From Halobacteriales archaeon QS_4_70_19 (GTDB lineage Archaea > Halobacteriota > Halobacteria > Halobacteriales > Haloarculaceae), in the NCBI GenBank assembly GCA_003020985.1, contig PXRM01000020.1, positions 83,771 to 147,770 on the forward strand: a stretch of 64,000 nucleotides of DNA. Reading direction: 5' to 3'. Positions 16,867 through 25,409 of this stretch are shown piece by piece (positions within the stretch are counted from its first letter, which is position 1; each line of letters starts with the position of its first letter). Position numbers and translations under genes: made by a program. The notes beneath the pieces were generated by a model. It searched no databases. It saw only the letters and a list, made by a program, of their open reading frames with translations, and was not told the origin of the DNA.

Positions 16867-17550
16867 TCAGCGGTCGGTGCGGCCCGTCACACGCGATTGC
16901 GTGTGGTCGGGGAAGAGGTCGGCGACCTGTTCCGCCCCGTACTCGCGGCGGATGACGGCCCGGATCGCCGTCTCGTAGTCCGCCTTCGGCAGGTCGTCGC
17001 TCGGGGCCACGGTGACCGAGAGCCGGGCCGCGACCAGCCGGTCGATGGCCGCCCGCCCGTACCCCCGCAGCGGGACCACGTAGTCGACACCGTGGCGGTC
17101 CTCGAGGCTCCGGGCGGCGGCCCGGTCGAGACGCGGGACCCGGTCGTCCCGTCGGGTCCCGTCGGCGACGACGGGCCGGTCGGCATCGACGGTCCCGCGG
17201 AGCCGGCTTGCAACGGCCTCCAGCGCCCGTTCGTGGACACGCTGGATGGCGTCGTTGGGGTAGCCGTCGGCGACGACCTGCTCGGCCGCCTCGTGGGCCA
17301 CCGTCCCGGGGAGCGAGACGACCCGGAGCGGGAGCGACAGCGAGGCCGCCGCCCGGGCCGCGTGCTCGGTTGCGTCCGTGATTCCCGGGCCGGGCTCCGG
17401 GGCCGATTCGACGCCGAACCCGACGGTCACGAGGGTCACGTCGTAGAACGGTTCGAGGCAGAGCGCGGCGAGGGCGGAGTCCTTCCCACCGCTGAACAGG
17501 ACCCACGCCGGAGGACGGTCGGCCGACGCCGCCGCCCCGGTGGAAGACAC
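16867..17550 (-). CDS. PP-loop ATPase family protein
   Basis: 227 residues with a GTG start. The PP-loop SGGKDSALAALCL at about residues 19-31 binds ATP as in AMP-forming ligases and tRNA thiolases. The rest (VTVGFGVESAPEPG ... VVADGTRRDDRVPR) resembles archaeal proteins of the DUF7411/COG1365 kind. The substrate is unknown; a role in tRNA or other nucleotide modification is plausible. It starts six bases after the PDCD5-type gene, so the two are very likely co-transcribed. Confidence 0.8.
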   Translation of the reverse strand: MSSTGAAASADRPPAWVLFSGGKDSALAALCLEPFYDVTLVTVGFGVESAPEPGPGITDATEHAARAAASLSLPLRVVSLPGTVAHEAAEQVVADGYPNDAIQRVHERALEAVASRLRGTVDADRPVVADGTRRDDRVPRLDRAAARSLEDRHGVDYVVPLRGYGRAAIDRLVAARLSVTVAPSDDLPKADYETAIRAVIRREYGAEQVADLFPDHTQSRVTGRTDR

Positions 17551-17556
17551 GGACGA

Positions 17557-17907
17557 CTACCGGCGCTTGATGTCGAAGCTCTGCTCCTCGGGCTTGAGCT
17601 CCTGCAGGAGTTCCTTCATCTGCTCCTCGTCGATGCGGCCCTGGAGCCGGCCCGAGCGGTGGAGCGCGATGACCTGCTGTTCGACCTTCTCGGCGAACTG
17701 GGGTTTGCTCATCCGGATGGTGTTGAGGCGCTTGCGCGCCCCGTCGTCGAGTGCCTTCCGGAGCATCGCCTTCTTCTGGGCCTCGGCCTGCTGGCGCTGG
17801 GCCTCCCCCGCTTCCCCGTCGCCAGCGCCCTGCTCCTGCTGGCGCTGCTTCAGTTCCTCCATCTTCTTCTTCCGTAGCTCGTCGATGTCCTCCTCGTTGC
17901 CGCTCAT
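17557..17907 (-). CDS. PDCD5-type DNA-binding protein
   Basis: 116 residues from ATG 17907; an in-frame start at 17934 adds nine residues not seen in the family. A charged helical N terminus ([15 protein letters not shown]) is followed by the PDCD5 three-helix core ([42 protein letters not shown]) and [11 protein letters not shown]. Archaeal members bind DNA and are thought to be chromatin- or ribosome-associated. It heads a two-gene unit with the PP-loop gene. Confidence 0.93.
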   Translation of the reverse strand: MSGNEEDIDELRKKKMEELKQRQQEQGAGDGEAGEAQRQQAEAQKKAMLRKALDDGARKRLNTIRMSKPQFAEKVEQQVIALHRSGRLQGRIDEEQMKELLQELKPEEQSFDIKRR

Positions 17908-17974
17908 ACCCCTCCGTTGTGTCGTTCCCCGCAAAACCGTTTCGCCGTGGGTTCACGCCCACCCCGGCGGCCAC

Positions 17975-19792
17975 CTACTCCTCGCGGCGCTCCCGTGCAC
18001 GGAGGTTCTGCCGGGTGAACTGCGGCGTCGCGCTGATACCCCGCCGGCGCCGGAACGACCACGCCGTCAGCCCGAGCAGGGTGACCGTCCCGGCGGCCGA
18101 CACCACGAGTACCTCGTTACCCAGGTCGGCCCGGAACCCGTACGCGAGCGCCGTCGTGACGACGCCCGCCGTCGCCAGCCCCCCGAGGACGACCCGGAGC
18201 CCGAGGCGACGGACCACCCGGCCGTCGTCACGGAGCGACGCGTCGAGTTCGAGGTTCCCGCGGACCACGCGGTCGAGTGCCCGCTCTGCACCGGTCGGCG
18301 TCCGGAACGTCGCGAGTCCGATCCGTGCCAGTTCGTCGACGCCCGCCTCCACCAGCCGCCGGACGGACTCCTCGCCCTGCTCTTCGCGGACGTAGTCGGT
18401 CACCACCTCGATGAAGTCGAACTCGTCGTCGAGGGTGTAGCAGACCCCCTCGAGGATGGTGGAGGTACGGAGCATGAGGGCGAGGTCGCGGGGGAGTCGC
18501 ATCGGGAACTCCCGGAGCGTCCCCTGGAACCCCTCGACGAGTTCGCGGACCTCGCTCACGTCGACCTCGCCGCCACGGAGGTTGTCGAACGCCAGTTCCA
18601 TCCCGGCCCGCATGAACTCCCGGTCGGCGTCCGGGTCCAGCGCCCCCATCGCCTCGAACGCGTCCAGCACGCTCTCGATGTCCTCGCTGGCGACGGCGAC
18701 GTAGAACTCGAACAGTTCGTCCCGTCGGCGCTCGCTCAGTGTCCCCGTCAGGCCGAAGTCGTAGAAGACCAGTGTCCCGTCGGCCTGGACGGCCAGGTTG
18801 CCGGGGTGGGGGTCGGCGTGGAAGACGCCGTCCTCGATGATCATCCGGATGTACGCCCCGAGCAGCCGCTCGGCGAGGTCGGTCGTGTCGATGCCCTTCG
18901 AGCGGAGCGTCGACACGTTCGAGATCTTCGTCCCCTCGACGTACTCGGAGACGATGACCCGGTCGGTCGCCAGCTCCGCGACGACGGGCGGGATGCGGAC
19001 CCGCGGCTCGTCGGCGAAGTTCGCGCGCACGAGTTCCTGCCGGCGTGCCTCGTGGGCGTAGTCCATCTCCTGGCGGATGGTGGCGGCGTACTCGTCGGCG
19101 AGGTTCTCCAGCGTGAATCGCTGCCCCGGCGGCGCGAGGCGCGTGACGAAGGGCAACAGCGTCCGGATGACCCGCAGGTCCGCCTCGACGCGCGGCCGTA
19201 CCCCGGGCCGGAGTACCTTCACCGCCACGTCCGTTGGACCCTCCCCTCGCGGGCCGTGCTCGTCGAGCCGGGCGACGTACACCTGCCCGATGCTCGCGCC
19301 GCTGATGGGCTCGCGCTCGAACTCCTGGAACACCTCGTCGACCGGGCCCAGCTCGCCCTCCAGCACCTCGCGCGCCTCGGACCAGGGGGCCGGGGGGACA
19401 CGGTCCTGGAGCGCGGCCAGCTCCTCGACGTACGCTGGCGGCAGCACGTCCGGCCGCGTCGACAGCATCTGGCCGAACTTGATGAAGGCCGGCCCGAGGT
19501 CCAGGAGCGTCTCTCGCAACGTCCGCGCGCGGCGCCGGTCGTCGGTCACCGTCCGCTCGCGCCCGGCGCCAAAGAGGAGCCACCGGCGCCGGTCGCGCAG
19601 GAACGCCACCGCGAACGGGAGGAAGGCCCCGATGACGACGAAGAAGCGGTAGAGCGACCGGAGCCGGACGCGCAGGGGCAGCTGCTCGTCGCTCACCTCG
19701 TCCACGAGTTCGGGCTCGGGGAGGTCGGGGTCGAGCCCGTCGCTCCCGGCGTCCTCGGGGATGCCGGCCGTCTCGGCGTCCACGCTGCTCAC
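17975..19792 (-). CDS. ABC1/UbiB-family protein kinase-like ATPase
   Basis: 605 residues from the GTG at 19792, which has a TATA box at 19817-19824. UbiB signatures are clear: GPAFIKFGQMLSTRPD (the KxGQ region), GASIGQVYVA (Ala-rich nucleotide loop), VAVKVLRP (Lys), VFHADPHPGNL (catalytic loop) and FYDFGLTG (metal site). Two C-terminal membrane segments (LRVVLGGLATAGVVTTALAYGF and VLVVSAAGTVTLLGLTAWSF) and a possible N-terminal one anchor it. ABC1 proteins support isoprenoid-quinone synthesis and lipid homeostasis; in haloarchaea the likely client is menaquinone or membrane isoprenoids. Confidence 0.93.
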   Translation of the reverse strand: MSSVDAETAGIPEDAGSDGLDPDLPEPELVDEVSDEQLPLRVRLRSLYRFFVVIGAFLPFAVAFLRDRRRWLLFGAGRERTVTDDRRRARTLRETLLDLGPAFIKFGQMLSTRPDVLPPAYVEELAALQDRVPPAPWSEAREVLEGELGPVDEVFQEFEREPISGASIGQVYVARLDEHGPRGEGPTDVAVKVLRPGVRPRVEADLRVIRTLLPFVTRLAPPGQRFTLENLADEYAATIRQEMDYAHEARRQELVRANFADEPRVRIPPVVAELATDRVIVSEYVEGTKISNVSTLRSKGIDTTDLAERLLGAYIRMIIEDGVFHADPHPGNLAVQADGTLVFYDFGLTGTLSERRRDELFEFYVAVASEDIESVLDAFEAMGALDPDADREFMRAGMELAFDNLRGGEVDVSEVRELVEGFQGTLREFPMRLPRDLALMLRTSTILEGVCYTLDDEFDFIEVVTDYVREEQGEESVRRLVEAGVDELARIGLATFRTPTGAERALDRVVRGNLELDASLRDDGRVVRRLGLRVVLGGLATAGVVTTALAYGFRADLGNEVLVVSAAGTVTLLGLTAWSFRRRRGISATPQFTRQNLRARERREE

Positions 19793-19816
19793 ATCCCCTA
19801 CTCGCGGGCGGCGACC

Positions 19817-19824
19817 GGATAAAG
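19817..19824 (-). promoter_or_regulatory. TATA box of the ABC1 kinase gene
   Basis: The complement ctttatcc lies 28 bases before the GTG at 19792. This decides the start against an upstream in-frame ATG at 19999. Confidence 0.55.
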
Positions 19825-19974
19825 AACCCGTTCGGGATACCCTCGTCGCGGCCGCGCCCGCTCGACTTCGGCTCCCGGTCGCGGACGGTCCGCGGGCGCG
19901 GACCTCGGCGGCCACGACCGACGGCGACCCGGCGCGGGGGAACGCCTTTGCGGTCGCCGGCCGGAGCCCCGACC

Positions 19975-20595
19975 ATGACCGGGAGCGATGCGGTCGCACT
20001 CACGGACGGCGTGGAGACGTTCACCTGCAACGTCTATCTGGTACCGGGCGCGGAGACGACGCTGGTCGACGCCGGCGCCTGGGACGGCGTGGTCGACGCG
20101 GTCCGCGAGCACGTCGACGACCTCGACCGGGTCGTGATGACCCACCAGCACGGCGACCACGTCGGGCAGCTGGACGCCGTCTGCGAGGCGTTCGACCCGG
20201 CGGTGTACGCCTGCGCCGACCACTCCTGCCGCACCCACGTCATCGAGGACGGGGACGCGGTACAGGTCGGCGACGAGGAGTGCGACGTGGTGTACACCCC
20301 CGGCCACGCCGACGACCACGTCTCGTTCGTCTCGGGGACGAGTCTCTACTCCGGCGACGTCGTGGTCCACGACGACGGGGCCTTCGACTACGGCTCCTTC
20401 GGCCGGACGGACATGGCCGGGCAGTCCCGGGAGCGGCTCATCGAGTCCATCCGCGACCTCCTCGACCGGCTGCCGGACGGCGTCGAGCACATGTACGCCG
20501 GCCACGGCGACACCTTCCACGGCGACGTGCGCGACGTGGTCGAGACCGCGCTCGAACGTGCCGAGAAGCGCGAACCGAAGTACCCCGACGAGTGA
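19975..20595 (+). CDS. Metallo-beta-lactamase-fold hydrolase
   Basis: 206 residues from ATG 19975. The zinc signature THQHGDHVGQ, the later His in YTPGHADDHV, the Asp in LYSGDVVVHDD and the final His in YAGHGDTFHG are all present. This is the complete ligand set of a glyoxalase II-type enzyme. The early TFTCNVYLVPG strand is typical of glyoxalase II-like proteins. The substrate is unknown. Confidence 0.9.
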   Translation: MTGSDAVALTDGVETFTCNVYLVPGAETTLVDAGAWDGVVDAVREHVDDLDRVVMTHQHGDHVGQLDAVCEAFDPAVYACADHSCRTHVIEDGDAVQVGDEECDVVYTPGHADDHVSFVSGTSLYSGDVVVHDDGAFDYGSFGRTDMAGQSRERLIESIRDLLDRLPDGVEHMYAGHGDTFHGDVRDVVETALERAEKREPKYPDE

Positions 20596-20608
20596 CGGCA
20601 GCTTCTGC

Positions 20609-20633
20609 GCCGACCGACGATTCGGCGGTCGGC
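20609..20633. terminator. Hairpin in a convergent intergenic region
   Basis: gccgaccg (20609-20616) and cggtcggc (20626-20633) form an 8-base perfect stem with a 9-base loop, between the 3' ends of two convergent genes. It may limit read-through. Archaeal termination usually relies on T tracts, and none is next to it. Confidence 0.35.
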
Positions 20634-20698
20634 CGGAGCGGACGGCCGCACGGAGCTATCGTCCGCCGGGGGAGGCGAGCCCTCCTCGACAGGTCGGC

Positions 20699-21997
20699 TC
20701 ACGACCGCGGGACGGCCGCGGACCGCTCGGCGAACAGCTCCGCCTCCAGCAGCTCCGCGATGCGCTCGTTCGTCTCGGGGCTGTAGTGGCCGCCCTCGCC
20801 ACGCTCGACGTACAGCGAGTCGACGTCGTCGGTGGCGAGTTCCTGCGCCACGTCGATCGTGTGGAGGGGGTCGAACTGGTCGTCGAGTCGCTCCAGGAGG
20901 TCGCCGTACACCGGGCCGTTCTCGCGCTCGTACTCGGCGTAGCGGCGCTGCTGGACCATCGCGAACACCGGGGTGAACTCCTTCTCCTCGGCGAACGCGA
21001 CGAACTCGCCGACGAGCGCGGTGAACAGGTCGTCCTGCTCGTCGAACAGGCGGTCGTGGTACGCCGCCCGCGGCTGTTCCATCCGGAGTTCGGTCGCCCG
21101 CAATCGGTCGGTCGTGTCGACGCCGGGAACGGCGCGGCCGGCCCGGCGTTCGAGCGACCGGAGCGTCGCCCAGACGGCGTATCGGACGTTCTCGGGGCGG
21201 CCGAGGAAGTCACTCGCGTAGGGGAAGGACGGGTGGTGTGGCTCGAACCAGTGCTCGTAGTGGTGGTCGTGCTCCCGGAGGAAGCCGGCACGCGACTCCA
21301 GGTCGAGGAGCTCCTCCTTCTCGTCGACGGGACTCTCGACCAGTTCGAGGTCACCGTCCTCGAGTTCGTAGCGGGGCTTGACCGCCAGGACGTTTCCGAA
21401 CTCCTGGTAGTGCTTCCAGACGCTGAGGATGCGGCCGATGGAGGATGCGGTGACGACCATCGCAACGTAGTCCGTCGGGTCCTCGTCGTACTGGCGCTCG
21501 AGGCGGAGGAGCGCCTGGTCGAGGCCGTAGTTGCCCGCACCGTAGTTCGCGACGTGGGTGTCGAGTCGCTCGGCGAGGTAGTTCTGGAAGGTCTGGTCGT
21601 CGTTGACCTCCCGGCAGAAGCAGTAGGAGTCGCCGTACGTCGATACCGTCGGGTCGTCGTCGGGACTGCGGTCGTTCACGCAGACGCGGCTCCCGTAGTC
21701 GTCCATGGAGTACGTGACGACGTGCTCGACCTCCTCGCCGGGGAGGTGGTCGCCGGTGTCCTTCTGCTTCTGGACGCCGGCCTGGGGGCACCAGCCGAGC
21801 TCGGGGTCGAAGCTCCCGAACTTTCCGAGGAGCCCCTCGTCGATTTCCGGGAACTCCTCCCAGACGACCGTCGGCATCCCGTCGAGCCCCTCGCCGTATC
21901 GCTTCAGTGACAGGTACGAGACGAGTTCGACCACTACGGCCGCGACGGCGAGCAGTGGAAGCAACAGTGCCAGCGCGACTCGAGAGCGCCGTGCCAT
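20699..21997 (-). CDS. Membrane-anchored SGNH/GDSL-type hydrolase
   Basis: 432 residues. The ATG at 21997 is favoured by a Shine-Dalgarno sequence GGAGGTGA just before it and by the N-terminal anchor RRSRVALALLLPLLAVAAVVVEL that follows. STYGDSYCFC (Ser124) is the GDS nucleophile block, and the His block is EGGHYSPETNE near the C terminus. The overall plan of one N-terminal membrane helix plus an extracytoplasmic SGNH domain recalls AlgX/DltD-like proteins that acylate or deacylate surface polysaccharides. The actual substrate is unknown. Confidence 0.83.
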   Translation of the reverse strand: MARRSRVALALLLPLLAVAAVVVELVSYLSLKRYGEGLDGMPTVVWEEFPEIDEGLLGKFGSFDPELGWCPQAGVQKQKDTGDHLPGEEVEHVVTYSMDDYGSRVCVNDRSPDDDPTVSTYGDSYCFCREVNDDQTFQNYLAERLDTHVANYGAGNYGLDQALLRLERQYDEDPTDYVAMVVTASSIGRILSVWKHYQEFGNVLAVKPRYELEDGDLELVESPVDEKEELLDLESRAGFLREHDHHYEHWFEPHHPSFPYASDFLGRPENVRYAVWATLRSLERRAGRAVPGVDTTDRLRATELRMEQPRAAYHDRLFDEQDDLFTALVGEFVAFAEEKEFTPVFAMVQQRRYAEYERENGPVYGDLLERLDDQFDPLHTIDVAQELATDDVDSLYVERGEGGHYSPETNERIAELLEAELFAERSAAVPRS

Positions 21998-22000
21998 TCT

Positions 22001-22008
22001 CACCTCCC
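22001..22008 (-). promoter_or_regulatory. Shine-Dalgarno site of the SGNH hydrolase gene
   Basis: On the reverse strand gggaggtg runs into agaATG, five bases after GGAGG. It is a strong site in a region where most genes are leaderless, and it fixes the start at 21997. Confidence 0.6.
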
Positions 22009-22193
22009 CCTTCCGCCTCGACGGGGGAGTGTCTGGGGCTTTCATACCCAACCTTACGTGTGCGCGACGGTCGAACATACCGACCGACCCCGGGGCCCTG
22101 GGGTGCTCGGGCGGCGAGGGTCGCTCGTCGCCCCGCCAGCGAGCAGAATATGCAAGCCCCAGCAGCAAGTGAACGGCCCGTCCATCCCCGGCT

Positions 22194-22613
22194 ATGGTGA
22201 CTCAGGTGCTCGTCCCCTCCGACGGCTCGGACTGTGCGGCCCGGGGAGTCGAACGCGCACTGGAGCGATTCCCTGACGCCCAGGTGACGGTGCTCAGGGT
22301 CGTTGCTCCCGTCGACGCAGCCGGAATCCAGGCGTCCGATGCCCCCCTCGAGGTAGAAACGGACGCCGACACCGACACCCCGGGTGGCGCGGTGGCCCGC
22401 TGTATCCCGTCGGACCGGGAGGTGGACGTCCGGACGGTCGTCGAACCCGGGGTTCCCGCGTCGACCATCGTCGAGTACGCCAGGGCGAACGACGTGGACG
22501 CGATCGTCATGGGGTCCAACGACCGCTCGTCGCTCGGTCGGTTGCTCCTGGGAACGGTCTCCGGGACCGTCGCGGAGAACGCCCCGGTCCCCGTCGAACT
22601 CGTCACGGCCTGA
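22194..22613 (+). CDS. Universal stress protein (UspA family)
   Basis: 139 residues. It begins QVLVPSDGSDCAARGVERAL and ends with the ATP-binding signature MGSNDRSSLGRLLLGTVSGTVAENAPVPV. Single-domain UspA proteins often flank and regulate transporters in haloarchaea. Here the Nramp-like transporter follows after 167 bases on the same strand. Confidence 0.93.
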   Translation: MVTQVLVPSDGSDCAARGVERALERFPDAQVTVLRVVAPVDAAGIQASDAPLEVETDADTDTPGGAVARCIPSDREVDVRTVVEPGVPASTIVEYARANDVDAIVMGSNDRSSLGRLLLGTVSGTVAENAPVPVELVTA

Positions 22614-22767
22614 GCCTCCTCGAGCCACTTCGGCCGGACGGACCGCCCCGACGACTCGCTCGAGAGCGCAACCCCGTCCGGAGCACAGCATTCGCAAGCA
22701 GTTGCTGCTTCCGACTGTCCGGCCTCCATCTAGGCAGGTTAGATGTACCCGGCACTCAACTGCGAAC

Positions 22768-22773
22768 GGAGGT
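22768..22773 (+). promoter_or_regulatory. Shine-Dalgarno site of the Nramp-like transporter gene
   Basis: ggaggt lies seven bases before the ATG at 22781. It selects that ATG over the in-frame GTG at 22775. Confidence 0.6.
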
Positions 22774-22780
22774 CGTGGTG

Positions 22781-24022
22781 ATGAGTTCTCAAACCGAGGT
22801 CGGTTCCCGGCTCCCTCTCGAGGGGCCACGGGAGTTCATCGAATCGTACGGACTCGGACTGCTGTTCTCGGCGAACGTCTTCGGTGCGGGGTCGGTGTAC
22901 ATCCTCTCGAGCACCGGCGCCCAGTTCGGCTTCGCCCTCCTGTGGACGATGCCGCTGGCGCTCCTCGTCGACCTGGGGATGCGCGAGATGTCGGGGCGGC
23001 TCGCCACCATCGACGAGCCGCTGATGGAGTACATCAGCGACGCGATCGGGACAGTCGGCGGCAAGGCGCTCTCGGTGTTCATCGCGTTCATCATGCACTT
23101 CTGGGCGATATCGAACTTCGCAGTCGGCGGCGCCGCCCTCGCGTGGCTGACGCCGCTGGACAACGTCTACATCGGCATCGTTCTGACGGCCGGTGTCGGC
23201 TTCGCCCTCGTGGAGATGCGGGTGTACAAACGTGTCGAGGCGGCGATCGCGGCCATCATCGTGACGGTGTTCACCGCGTACATCGTCCTCATGCTGGGAC
23301 TCGACCTCCCGGTCGGACAGGTCGCGGCGGGACTCGTCCCGATGCTCAAGGCCGACCTCGGCTACCTGGCGCTCGTCGTGGGGCTGTTCGGTACCACGGT
23401 GTACTACCCGAACTTCTTCATCCAGTCGTCGATGCGGCCCACGAAGGGCTGGACGGAGATGGAGGACTATCGCAAGGACAACCTCGGAGGCATCGCGTTC
23501 GTCGTCCTCCTGAGCATGGCGGTCATCGCGGTCGCGGCGATGACGCTCGACCCGCACACGCCGACGCTCACCAGTCCCGCGGAACCGCTCACGAACGCGG
23601 TCGGGGCGTGGGCGCTCCCCGTGTTCGTCACCGTGATCTTCCTGGCGTCGTTCTCCTCGGCGACGGGGACACTGTTCGGTGCCGGCTACATGGTCCCACA
23701 GGCGTGGGGGAAGCGAACGACGTTCGGTGACACGGCGTTCCGCCACACGGTCGAGGTGCTCATGGTCTCCTCGGTCGTGTTCGCCATCCTGCTGCTGAAG
23801 TACACGGGTATCTCGCCGGTGCAGCTGGGGATAACGATGCCCGCCGTCAACGGGCTCATCGGACTCCCCATCACGGCGCTGGCGCTGTTTTTCGCCAACC
23901 GGAAGTTCTTCGACCACCCCCGCTGGATGAACGCCGGCTTCGCCATCATCGTGGCACTGATGTTCGTCCTCGCGGGGCTGACCGCCGAGGGGCTCTACGA
24001 CCAGATCGTCACCTGGCTCTGA
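22781..24022 (+). CDS. Nramp-family-like membrane transporter with altered metal site
   Basis: 413 residues and about 11 membrane helices in the Nramp order. The helix-1 motif that should read DPGN is GAGS (SANVFGAGSVYIL), and the helix-6 MPH is replaced by YYP in LFGTTVYYPNFFIQSS. The metal-coordinating Asp, Asn and Met of true Nramp proteins are therefore absent. Length and the TM6 context otherwise fit the family. The transported ion is thus probably not the classical Mn/Fe. A UspA gene lies directly upstream. The stop codon lies at the edge of the 82-base inverted-repeat element. Confidence 0.82.
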   Translation: MSSQTEVGSRLPLEGPREFIESYGLGLLFSANVFGAGSVYILSSTGAQFGFALLWTMPLALLVDLGMREMSGRLATIDEPLMEYISDAIGTVGGKALSVFIAFIMHFWAISNFAVGGAALAWLTPLDNVYIGIVLTAGVGFALVEMRVYKRVEAAIAAIIVTVFTAYIVLMLGLDLPVGQVAAGLVPMLKADLGYLALVVGLFGTTVYYPNFFIQSSMRPTKGWTEMEDYRKDNLGGIAFVVLLSMAVIAVAAMTLDPHTPTLTSPAEPLTNAVGAWALPVFVTVIFLASFSSATGTLFGAGYMVPQAWGKRTTFGDTAFRHTVEVLMVSSVVFAILLLKYTGISPVQLGITMPAVNGLIGLPITALALFFANRKFFDHPRWMNAGFAIIVALMFVLAGLTAEGLYDQIVTWL

Positions 24023-24103
24023 TACGAATTACGCTAACTGTTTACCACGACGACCGCCTGAGTGCGGACGGTCGATGTATAAATGACGTAGCGTAATCCG
24101 TAT
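24022..24103. mobile_element. Candidate MITE-like element bounded by 15-base inverted repeats
   Basis: The ends, atacgaattacgcta (24022-24036) and tagcgtaatccgtat (24089-24103), are inverted repeats matching at 14 of 15 positions. The 52-base interior has no ORF and is AT-richer at its edges. The left end overlaps the transporter's stop codon. I could not see a target-site duplication. The alternative is a long hairpin in the 3' end of the transporter message. Confidence 0.4.
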
Positions 24104-24270
24104 GAGACCCCACGGCCCGGTCGCCGACCGCTCGTTGCTCCGCGCTCGCGTGTCGAGCGGGCGCGCGCCGCCGTTTCGAGGCTCGCCAGTGACGAACGTG
24201 GCCCCCGTGATGGCGGTCGACGCGAGTGGGCATCGTGTGCCTTTACGGTCCTGGACGGTTCGGCCCGTCC

Positions 24271-25056
24271 ATGTTCGGGTCCCCGCTGCCGCTCGAGCCG
24301 TCCCTGCTGGCGATACTCGCCGTGATCGCACTCGTCGCCGGCGTCGGCATCACCACCATCGGCCCGGGTGGCATCTTCCTCACCATCGCGCTGTACGCGC
24401 TCACGCCGCTCTCGCCGGGCACGATCGCCGGAACCGCGCAGGTGGCGTTCGTGGCGACGGGGCTGGCCGGTACGGCCGCGTACGTCCGGTCCGGCGAGCT
24501 CGCGACCGGCGAGACGCGGGTGTTGACTGCCGTGCTGAGCGCCAGCAGCGTCGCGGGCGCGCTCGCCGGCGCGTCGCTGAACGCGCACGTCTCCCGGGCG
24601 CTGTTCGGACTCCTCCTCGGGGGACTCGCGAGCACCGTCGGCCTGGTCATCCTCTACCGGGAACGACGCGGGTTCATGCCGGTGGCGAACGTCGACGCGA
24701 CGACCCGAGCCGGACAGCTCGCACTCGGCGGACTGGGGTTCTCGCTCGGGCTGTTCAGCGGCCTCCTCGGCGTCGGCGGTCCGGTGCTGGCCGTCCCGGC
24801 GCTCGTGCTCGTGGGCGTCCCCATCCTGTTCGCCATCGCCGTCGCACAGGTCCAGTCCATCTTCATCGCGGCGTTCGCCTCGCTGGGCTATCTCGCCCGG
24901 GGGACCGTCTCCCTACCGCTCGCCGTCGCCATCGGCGTTCCGCTCGTCGCGGGTGTGCTCGTCGGCTGGCAGGTCGCTCACCGCGTCGACCCCGACCGCC
25001 TCAAACTCGCCCTCGGCGCGGTACTGGTGCTCGTCGGCCCCTACCTCGCGACGTGA
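24271..25056 (+). CDS. TSUP-family permease (TauE/SafE-like)
   Basis: 261 residues from ATG 24271; a ctttacgg element at -28 supports this start over the longer ORF from 24226. Eight membrane helices in two similar halves: GITTIGPGGIFLTIALYAL in the first and GLFSGLLGVGGPVLAVPALV in the second carry the TSUP glycine-rich motif. Members export or import sulfite, sulfoacetate or organosulfur anions. The substrate here is unknown. Confidence 0.9.
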   Translation: MFGSPLPLEPSLLAILAVIALVAGVGITTIGPGGIFLTIALYALTPLSPGTIAGTAQVAFVATGLAGTAAYVRSGELATGETRVLTAVLSASSVAGALAGASLNAHVSRALFGLLLGGLASTVGLVILYRERRGFMPVANVDATTRAGQLALGGLGFSLGLFSGLLGVGGPVLAVPALVLVGVPILFAIAVAQVQSIFIAAFASLGYLARGTVSLPLAVAIGVPLVAGVLVGWQVAHRVDPDRLKLALGAVLVLVGPYLAT

Positions 25057-25207
25057 TCAGGGACCGCACGACCGGGCCGTGGGATGGCGAGTTTCTCGAT
25101 AACCGTTCTCGTTCGATAGATACGTGGGATTCTATCGGAGTGTGGGGAGAATTGTTGAGAAAGGCCGCCGATTGTTCTCCGAGCGCACGCGGTAGCGGGG
25201 CGTCCGC

Positions 25208-25357
25208 TCAGGCCGCGCGCCGTTCCTTCGCCTTCGGCCGGAGGTTCCTGTAGCCGCACTTGCGGCAGCTGTCGGCCCGCTCCGGGTTGCGGGCGTTGCA
25301 GCGCATACAGATCATCTTGCTCAGCATGCGGTCCTCCGCTTTGTCGAACGAGGCCAT
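25208..25357 (-). CDS. rpl40e: 50S ribosomal protein L40e
   Basis: A 49-residue gene on the reverse strand. It encodes [20 protein letters not shown], then [20 protein letters not shown] and PKAKERRAA. The two CxxC pairs form the L40e zinc ribbon. Archaeal L40e is a free protein, without the ubiquitin fusion of eukaryotes, and has this size. It is transcribed ahead of nothing obvious; the DHH gene behind it is on the same strand. Confidence 0.96.
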   Translation of the reverse strand: MASFDKAEDRMLSKMICMRCNARNPERADSCRKCGYRNLRPKAKERRAA

Positions 25358-25409
25358 ACCTCCGGTTCCGCGTGCGTCGGTTAAACGTTTCCGGCTCCGC
25401 CCCGGCGGA

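Noticed and set aside
22202-22729. A 175-codon reverse-strand ORF with a CECC motif near its start
   Set aside because: It is antisense to the UspA gene; its Ser/Thr-rich composition is not that of a haloarchaeal protein.
24104-24270. A possible short gene between the inverted-repeat element and the TSUP gene
   Set aside because: Frames here are Arg-rich and end by running into the TSUP gene; only its promoter is convincing.
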